From contig OX388316.1 in the NCBI GenBank assembly GCA_947579605.1, positions 13,829,290-13,893,289 of the forward strand: a DNA stretch of 64,000 bases, in the 5' to 3' direction. This DNA comes from Athripsodes cinereus. Lineage: Eukaryota; Arthropoda; Insecta; Trichoptera; Leptoceridae. The position numbers and the translations under genes are program-made. Positions within the stretch are counted from its first letter, which is position 1, and each line of letters starts with the position of its first letter. The notes below the pieces were generated by a model. The model saw nothing but the letters and a program-made list of their open reading frames with translations, made no database searches and was not told where the DNA came from. This document shows, one piece after another, positions 57,332 through 64,000 of the stretch.

Positions 57332-57344
57332 ACGTTGGGCGCAA
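57332..57344 (-). other. Primer binding site, tRNA-Lys type
   Basis: On the minus strand TTGCGCCCAACGT, four bases after the 5' LTR, matches 12 of 13 bases of TGGCGCCCAACGT, the complement of the 3' end of tRNA-Lys. The TGG is altered. Confidence 0.7.
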
Positions 57345-57348
57345 ATTC

Positions 57349-58591
57349 TGTGGCAGTTTTATATATTTTCCTCAGTCGGTAGAGCTTGAATTGGAAATCC
57401 AATGAGACCCCATTCATTACATACTAATCTCAAAGGCGTGGGTTATTTCCACCTCTAATTTGATAATTACCATTACTGAATATGATTCTAAAATTATTTG
57501 TGATATTTTCACTGTCAAGTCAATGCTATGCGGTCTCATTGAATACTCCACATTCATCATGGGAGTATTGATTTAATTCAAAGAAGGTTTCAAATAAAAA
57601 TCTTTAATCCACTTCCACTATACACTGATAGTAGACAGCTGGTTTTCACAACTTTGTTAACAAACTTCTTAACTAAATTATTACATGATTATCAATTTTT
57701 ATATACATCCTTCGTCACAATTATAACTAATTACACTCTGACTTGACCTTCATGTATAACCATGTATATACATGCTGAACCTTACATACTAATAGTGAAA
57801 TGAAAATGTGACCTGTTGATTTCCTGGTGATTTTAATTAATTATGAAATTCGGTTGGCTGTATAGACGATCTGCAAAATTAGACATCACACTGTTCCCGC
57901 CTGTGTGGTTAGCCTCCATTAATCTTGTAGATTAATCTTTCCAGATTCATCTGCTTATGATGATATCATTCTATTTTAGCCTGGGCACGTGGTATCACTC
58001 GCATCAATGAATGTTAAAACCTCCCGAACTCTAATCCCCCTGGGTATTTACCGCTTCTGTATTAAACACAGAAGACACAATCAATTTCTGATATAAAATA
58101 ATATAATAATCCATTAAACGGCATTCCACTAAATAATACCAAATGTTACATACCTTCATGTTTAGCGGTATAATATTTAGATCCTCGCTCGTCGCAATCA
58201 ATTTTGTTCACAATATTAATTTACATTCCTTCTAAAAGTGCTCGCAGTTATGCGACACGACTTGGTAATAATTTAAAATGTAACACTCCACATGAGAGAT
58301 TAAAATTTATTACATAGGTACCATGACCTACTAATGATCACTTCTTCGCGGTCAGACGTATAAAGAGACTTCTTCCTGGGTTACTCCCAATTAAATAGCT
58401 AATTATCCGCTATCTCTCTCATTACGAGAACTACATACGTCACGCCACGTTGTTTTTAGACTCCAATGAAGTTCGTCACACATCCCGCGCTATTTCCGCA
58501 ATCACATCCAAAGACAAAAATTAAATATTTTTCAGAAACGCTCTTCTTCTTTTTCTTTATTATATTTAACCCTGATAATAATTCTGTTACA
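57349..58591 (-). repeat. 5' LTR (1243 bp)
   Basis: In element orientation a TATA-like CTTTATACGTC lies near 58365-58355, and AATAAA follows near 58305. These are plausible U3 promoter and R polyadenylation signals. Confidence 0.9.
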
Positions 58592-58595
58592 GCGC

Positions 58596-59512
58596 GTAGA
58601 GAAAAATAAATGTATAATTCAAAATCTTCTTCAACATCTTGACCTGCATTGATTTTTCCAATCTTCCTTCCTTCAAGGTTCGTCTTGAGAACGCAAAGTA
58701 AAAACAATCAATTCCCTTTCAGATTGATTTTCTGCCACTTTCATATGTTACCGCTTACCATAGATTTCCATATATTCTAAATTCTTTGTCAAAGCAAAGT
58801 TGCACACGAGTCAAGTTATAAGAATTAACTAATTTGATATTCAATCCTCTCCATCTATCCCAAAGGAAACATAGGAATCTTCAAATAGTTTTAAATAATC
58901 GCTCGTAAATGGTGGACGCTCCATCGAAATCGCGGTAGCGAAAAAGCTCTTTAAATATAATAATTGATACATAGTTAATCTAAAATAATATCAATACGAA
59001 ACATAGGAAGTTTATTCAGTATCTCAAATAAGATAAAATAATACATGTATTTATAAGAATAACATTATTTAGATTTTTATTTATATTTTTTTTAAATTTG
59101 TGTAGGTAGGTGAATATTGATAGATGTGGTAAAATCATTATGAAACATACAACATGTCTAGGTTTTATTAGATAAATCTAAGTTCATCGAACTAGGAATC
59201 AGTCGTTTATCAAGATTCGAAGATTATAAATAGAAATCAACGAATTCAACACAGAAATTAAATGTCAACTGGTTGTGTCCGATTTCTCGAACATTATTTA
59301 CGGCATCGTTATTCACAATCGTTAAGCGTACGCTCGTAAATGTGGATTAGAAGGAATTTTTCCAGAATATTTAACCAATAATACGTATAAATTTGTTCGT
59401 ATTTGTGTAATCATATGCGAATTGAAAAGTGTTAAGGTTCTTCCTATTCACTGAAATACATAATGCGAACGTTCTTCTGGACAATCTTTCTTCTTATTTA
59501 CTGATCAAAATG
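58596..59512. other. Intergenic, no gene seen
   Basis: AT-rich, no recognised feature. Confidence 0.5.
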
Positions 59513-59640
59513 TCAACAATTTTTTTTTTAAAAGGATATATCTGGGTTTTGTTTGTTATAAACCCAAATACAACCTTATACACCTTTCACAGTCTACCGA
59601 CTACCGACTACCGACTCTCCAGGCTACCGACGAACTCAAT
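59513..59640 (-). mobile_element. SINE family D copy with internal deletion
   Basis: Tail, AACCCAAATACAACCTTATA and CACCTTTCACAGT are joined to a CTACCGA repeat (three units, 59595-59615) and CCAGGCTACCGACGAACTC. The B-box region is deleted. Confidence 0.7.
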
Positions 59641-61265
59641 GTGTAGATGTAGAATAATATATTTTATCATGATCTAAACTTACCTACTTACTTTACTTTT
59701 TATATGGCTTTTATTAATAATCTGAAGTTATTCTGTTATATCAGAGAGTTAGGAAAAAACGACACAAAATATCACTGAAATCAGTTTTCCAAATGGAATA
59801 AAAAGTGTTCTCGAACGGAAAACAAGAAAATAATACAATTTTTCGGGTATGAATGCTAGTAAAACAAATAAATACCTAAATATTATTTGTTCACATCCAG
59901 ATCCCCTAAGATTTGACAACAATTCAATAGGTGTCTCTGCTAATACATAACATTCAGCTAATTTATTGATGTCATTAGTATAATTAAGCCATTGTTTCAA
60001 AAGAATTCGATTGAATATGTCTAGTTTCGTGACTAAATACCATTGATAGTCTAATAGGCAAAAGATGTGTACGTACAAAGTATTAAAGGTAGGTTCGTTT
60101 GCCTAGCAAAATGTTTTTAAACAAAACTTTCACGGCCAGAGTTCAGACTTTGATATGGACAAAATATTTCGTAACGATAAAAATCAAATTTAACTAAAGG
60201 CTGTATTTTGAAGGCTACAATGCTGGAAAGATCCTCCACCACGCACCCAAATATCTCAATAATCAAAAACTCCTATTTACCAGAACTTATATAATAAAAC
60301 AAATGAGCCTAGTGGTTGAATCCGTCTCTTGCGAATCTTTTAGACTAATTTATACATCCAACATCTCCAGGCGGAATACAAAAATACTTTTATGTCTTAA
60401 TGCACTGAAAATATAGTAAATGGATCCAAATTACGGAACAAAAAAAAAGAAAAAAAAAGTATTCCCTGCAATTAATGGGATGTGATTATTATGTTACACG
60501 GTGCACTGTATGAATTATACAACTTATGTTCAGGTTTAAAACTTAATATAATAAATCTATCAACACCTTGGTAGGATGTAGGTACCTAAATGTTTTACAT
60601 TCTAGTTCATATACCTACATATAATATAATAATAAATAGGTGGATCGTATAATACCTAATAAACATTGACGCATTTTATGTAATAATCGATTAAGTTTTT
60701 ATTTGTTGTGACTGTTGTATATCAACATTTTCCGAGTGATTCTATTTAAGAAACAATGAAAGACGATATATTAATGTGAAGCTCGTAAAAAGACGATCCC
60801 ACCTATCAACAATAACAAATATCGTCACCCTTTATTTTTACATAATAATAGTAATAATATCTACCCATATAAAATTTTAAGAGAATATTCAAATCTAATA
60901 ATAAAAATATACACGTACGGTTTTTACAAATATTTCTGGGAATTTATAATAATATGTAGATGAGTCAAGCCCAATTTGTATACTATTTTTACAACATTAT
61001 ATCTAGAAACTCATATTTAGTGGGTATACTATGTACATTATGAACTATTTCTTATTAAATTGTACATTCGTCACCAGGTGGCAGCGAATACTATACTTAT
61101 TATGTAATTTTTTTCATAATGAGCAGATTTCAGAACTTTCTTATTATTAATGTTATTACTTGCTAGAAAGCAGTCTTTTTTTAGTTTATCTATCTTTAAC
61201 ATCTACTATTGTGCAAAAGATATTAAGATTTCAAGATAGAAAATTACATATCTGGATATTAAACA
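59641..61265. other. Intergenic; one CTCF-like motif
   Basis: TCACCAGGTGGCAG at 61071-61084 matches 13 of 14 positions of the CTCF consensus CCACNAGGTGGCAG. The minus-strand frame at 59749-60078 has no recognisable domain. Confidence 0.45.
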
Positions 61266-61346
61266 CTTTTTTTTGATAAAAGATATTTCTGGGTTTTGTT
61301 ATAAACCCAAATGCAACCTTATACACCTTTCACACTAAGCTTAAAG
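61266..61346 (-). mobile_element. SINE family D, 3' fragment
   Basis: The tail end, GGGTTTTGTTATAAACCC and CCTTATACACCTTTCACA are retained; the tRNA-like head is gone. Confidence 0.7.
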
Positions 61347-62317
61347 CTTGTGCCGTTTAAACTTAAACTTATTAGACATTTCTTGGCGATACAGTAGTGT
61401 AGTCTGACGCAGCTCATTTTGCGTCTTGTGTTTCATAATGTTCCTAAAACTCATGAATGAAAAAATGTGAAGGCAGCAATGGCCGTGTAAAACATATTTA
61501 AAATTATATTATGAAAAATAGTTCATCAAAAGAAAACTTTTCCATTTTCTAGAATAATTATTAAAACGCCACACAATAATGTTCAAAACAATAAGCCGAG
61601 ACAATTTTATATAGGTAGGTAGGTACTTAGTTAGTATCCACTACCGGTCGCCGACGTGCCCTATTAACTTTTAATTCCTTGGCTGAAAAAATAATGAAGA
61701 ATTTCCCCGCGGGTTTTCCGTTTCTTCAACGAAGTTTTTTTTCTTTAAGTACCTATCATTATTAAAGAATCTGAACTAATACAATATCTATGCTAAAAGC
61801 TACATTAAAAGACAATTTATTATCAAAACACCTTAATGTTCGACATGGTCTCATTTAGCGAATTCTTTTTCTCTAATATTCTGCCTCCCCCGCGCCGTCT
61901 TGTCTTTGAGCTAACTAGGTCGGGAAATGAGGGATCCTTATTCTTTGTAGACGAATATATATTATGCATGACAAATATTCCATCAGTTTACTCCCGTCAT
62001 GGATCTTAACCGACAGTACATAAATATGTACCTACTCAGTCTGCCAACTATTTTTGTTATTTTCGATTAAAACCTTTAAGAATGCTTGAAATGAAACATT
62101 AATCTCAACTTAAATTCGCAAGTCAATTTGATATAATTGATTTGAAATAGGTTTACAGACAACATCATGACAGCTTTCTGTGAAACTGCTCATCGACGTC
62201 TCGTTGAACCCTGCACGAAACGTCAAGCAGAAGCCGTTTCAAGACTGCTGTTTGTAGATAACTCAAAAAACGACTTTTGTATGGTTACATTCACAATATG
62301 TACTGCGAAAACATTTT
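61347..62317. other. Intergenic, no gene seen
   Basis: A TAGGTAGGTAGGTAC run occurs at 61612-61626. No gene. Confidence 0.5.
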
Positions 62318-62514
62318 ACTACTACTCCCATCACGGCAATTAACACGCAAACTGTTCCCCCTGTGCCAACAAAATGTAGGACATTCGGGATAGGTGCCGA
62401 GCCTCATCGCTGAATTTAAAATGTAAAATGTCTTTAATTTTTCGAACACCTGCCTTTTACAGGATATTCGAAAACTTACAGAAAAGAGTGAGAGACCAGT
62501 TTTTTGCCGGGTAG
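62318..62514 (-). repeat. Family A repeat
   Basis: CCCATCACGGC, GTGCCAACAAAATGTAGGAC, GCCTCATCGCTGAATTTAAA, TTTCGAACACCTGCCTTTTA, CAGGATATTCGAAAAC and AAAGAGTGAGAGACCAG. The CCTG/CAGG and TTCGAA stem is intact. The CTGGCTACCCC block is deleted. Confidence 0.75.
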
Positions 62515-62620
62515 GTACCTACTCCATGTGTGATCAGAGTGTTGAGAATATCTTAGAAAGAGGAGACTCAATTGGTGCAAAATCGTTCTGTATCAAGGAG
62601 GCTTGTTATAACGTTCCTAA
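62515..62620 (-). repeat. Family B fragment
   Basis: The reverse complement has CAAGCCTCCTTGATACAGAA, TTTGCACCAATTGAGTCTCC and TATTCTCAACACTCTGATCA, matching the CCTCCATTCAG, GTGCCAATTG and CACTCTGATA blocks of 35546. Confidence 0.55.
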
Positions 62621-63105
62621 CAAGTAAAAAAGAGAATGTTAATATTGATATTTCATCCCGTTAGGTAACTGTGTAGTATTGTTTCCCACATTGCTTTGTC
62701 GAAACTGAATAAAAATTGACTTTTAATTTACATATTAAATGAATTCGCATTTTGTATCAGTACGCATAACGTATAGTAGTCATAATAATAATATGAGACA
62801 AAAGACATATTCATGATAATAAAAGTTGATAATAATAAACCAACAAGGGGATACTAAAATAATAACATGTCATTGTATAAAAAGAGATGGGAGTACGACC
62901 TTTCAGAAAAATCAACTTTCATTGAATTAGGAACGAGACCGGCATCGTCAGGGGAGTAATCCTTTTTATCACCACGTTAGCATACTTTCTATGACGCGGT
63001 TTCGAAAATCAAATCGAATCGAAATGAAAAGTACGGTTTCGCAGTTTATTTCTAATAAATCTCAATTTATTGAACATTGTAAATTAAGAGTGAAATCTTA
63101 AAACA
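62621..63105. other. Intergenic, no gene seen
   Basis: AT-rich, no recognised feature. Confidence 0.5.
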
Positions 63106-63335
63106 GCCTTTGAGTCACGAGGTCTCGGGTTCGATTCCCGGCCAGGGCGAAGTGAAGAATGACCTTTTTTAAAATTGTTCTCATGGGTCTGGGTTTACAC
63201 AAACTGTTTGTGTGTTTAGTGCATTGTATTTGTGTGTATCGTCGCGTTAGTACCCTTAATATAAGATTCAGGTCTTAGTTTGGGATTAGCTCGATCTGTG
63301 TGAACTGTCTATGCATGTTTAATATTTTGCATAAG
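63106..63335 (+). mobile_element. tRNA-derived SINE, family C, 5' truncated
   Basis: Begins inside the head (CCTTTGAGTCACGAGG), keeps the B box GGGTTCGATTCCCGG, and runs through GTGTATCGTCGCGTTAG and AGCTCGATCTGTGTGAA. The A box is missing. Confidence 0.85.
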
Positions 63336-63523
63336 CTTTAAACTTGTCCCTTGAAGAGGGATGAAATAACTTCTCACCAACCGGCCAACTATTTATTATA
63401 GATCTTCTAAATACTGGTATAAAGTTATCTGTAGGTAATGAGGGAAAGTTGATGGTTCTAGGCTTTGAAAATATTCAATGATTGATATTATTGACCCAAT
63501 GTACTTGTTAGAAGTCCATTTCA

Positions 63524-63710
63524 AGATAAATTGAAAAAAAAAAACACAGTATGTAGTTAACTTCCAAGTGACTTGATTAACTCGCTTACTAGTATTCAGA
63601 GACTCTCGACCCCATCATCATCAGGCGATTAAAAAAAAAACACCTCCGAATACTAGTGACCGAAGTTAATAAAGTCACTACATACTGTGTTTTTTTTTCA
63701 ACTTATCTAT
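63524..63710. mobile_element. Foldback MITE-like element, ~187 bp
   Basis: Arms: AGATAAATTG, A run, CACAGTATGTAGT against ACTACATACTGTG, T run, CAACTTATCT. Further in, ACTAGTATTC pairs with GAATACTAGT. The centre has CCCATCATCATCAGGCGATT. No coding. It is built like the element at 3796, with different sequence. Confidence 0.75.
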
Positions 63711-64000
63711 TCAATAATCGTTTGCCAAAAGAACATTGGTTCTCCATTCACAAGATTACTTCTTCCATAATACATAGTTCAAATGACAACGAAGCTAAGC
63801 ATTAAGAATAACATGGCAATAATTGATTTAATTGCTCTCCATAAAAGTTTTTTGTTTCCAAGAAAAGTAATAATTATAGAAATTTTGGTTTCGCATAAAT
63901 ATATTACCGTTTGAGAAAATCAATTTCCTTTTCAAATTTTCGCATAAGGGTGTGCTACCGGCTTTATTATTTTCTGGTCTTTCATTATTAGCGCATGATG
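63711..64000. other. Window end, no gene seen
   Basis: AT-rich, no recognised feature. Confidence 0.5.

Larger units (their letters stand above)
53272..58591 (-). mobile_element. Complete non-autonomous LTR retrotransposon, ~5.3 kb
   Basis: Two direct repeats of 1243 bp (53272-54514 and 57349-58591) flank a 2834 bp interior. The tetramer GCGC borders both sides (53268-53271 and 58592-58595). The element reads on the minus strand: 5' LTR 58591-57349, primer site at 57344, polypurine tract before 54514. LTRs start TGTAAC and end CCACA in that orientation. No gag, protease, reverse transcriptase or complete integrase is encoded, so any movement needs another element's proteins. A 4 bp duplication and a tRNA-Lys-like primer site suit Ty3/Gypsy or BEL/Pao. 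A possible integrase C-terminal scrap favours Gypsy. Confidence 0.93.

Noticed and set aside
58456..58707. 83-codon minus-strand frame across the LTR edge
   Set aside because: It crosses from genomic flank into the LTR, which a real gene would not do unless it formed after insertion.

Overview
This 64 kb window is AT-rich eukaryotic, insect-type DNA. It holds one clear protein-coding gene, a 4 kb intronless Toll receptor on the minus strand (19206-23207), inside a long intergenic landscape built mostly from decayed and recent transposable elements. A lepidopteran (moth or butterfly) is the best guess. The reasons are the tRNA-derived SINEs at 42447 and 63106, whose body and 3' part (A and B boxes, then a conserved tail containing AGCTCGATCTGTGTGAA) recall the common lepidopteran SINE type; the dense use of the palindrome TAGGTACCTA; and the RTE-like and Jockey/CR1-like LINE tails. 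Other insect orders cannot be excluded from sequence alone.

Layout. 1-19 kb: intergenic, with inverted-repeat elements (2805, 3796), a Helitron-like element with an internal ~97 bp tandem array (6856-8440), a 215 bp hAT element (9679), a TTAA-flanked element (10134-10601) and an RTE-like LINE fragment inserted into a ~96 bp satellite (11187-12263). 19.2-23.7 kb: the Toll gene, with a candidate Inr-DPE promoter at 23658 and a G-run cluster just upstream. 24-25 kb: LINE ends in opposite orientations. 25-53 kb: intergenic, with many SINE and LINE fragments, two more hAT elements (38757, 41428), a perfect 35 bp hairpin (51146-51221) and one small cysteine-rich ORF of uncertain status (52078-52341). 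53272-58591: a complete LTR retrotransposon insertion on the minus strand with two LTRs of 1243 bp that read as identical, a GCGC target duplication, a tRNA-Lys-like primer site and a polypurine tract. Its interior is only 2.8 kb, so it is non-autonomous. 58.6-64 kb: intergenic with further SINE copies and a foldback element.

The most interesting pattern is a highly repeated, hairpin-rich SINE-like family (called family A here, about 17 whole or partial copies). Its 3' end matches the 3' end of a LINE family also present in the window (family F2). Both carry a small CCCC...GGG stem followed by GGCGTGATGGTAT-like sequence. This is the expected signature of a SINE using a partner LINE's reverse transcriptase.

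The Toll protein has all the parts of the Toll-6/7/8/18-wheeler group: signal peptide, two LRR blocks, two cysteine clusters, one membrane span, a TIR domain and a long tail. Its TIR is divergent at positions that are normally conserved. No tRNA, rRNA or CRISPR feature was found.
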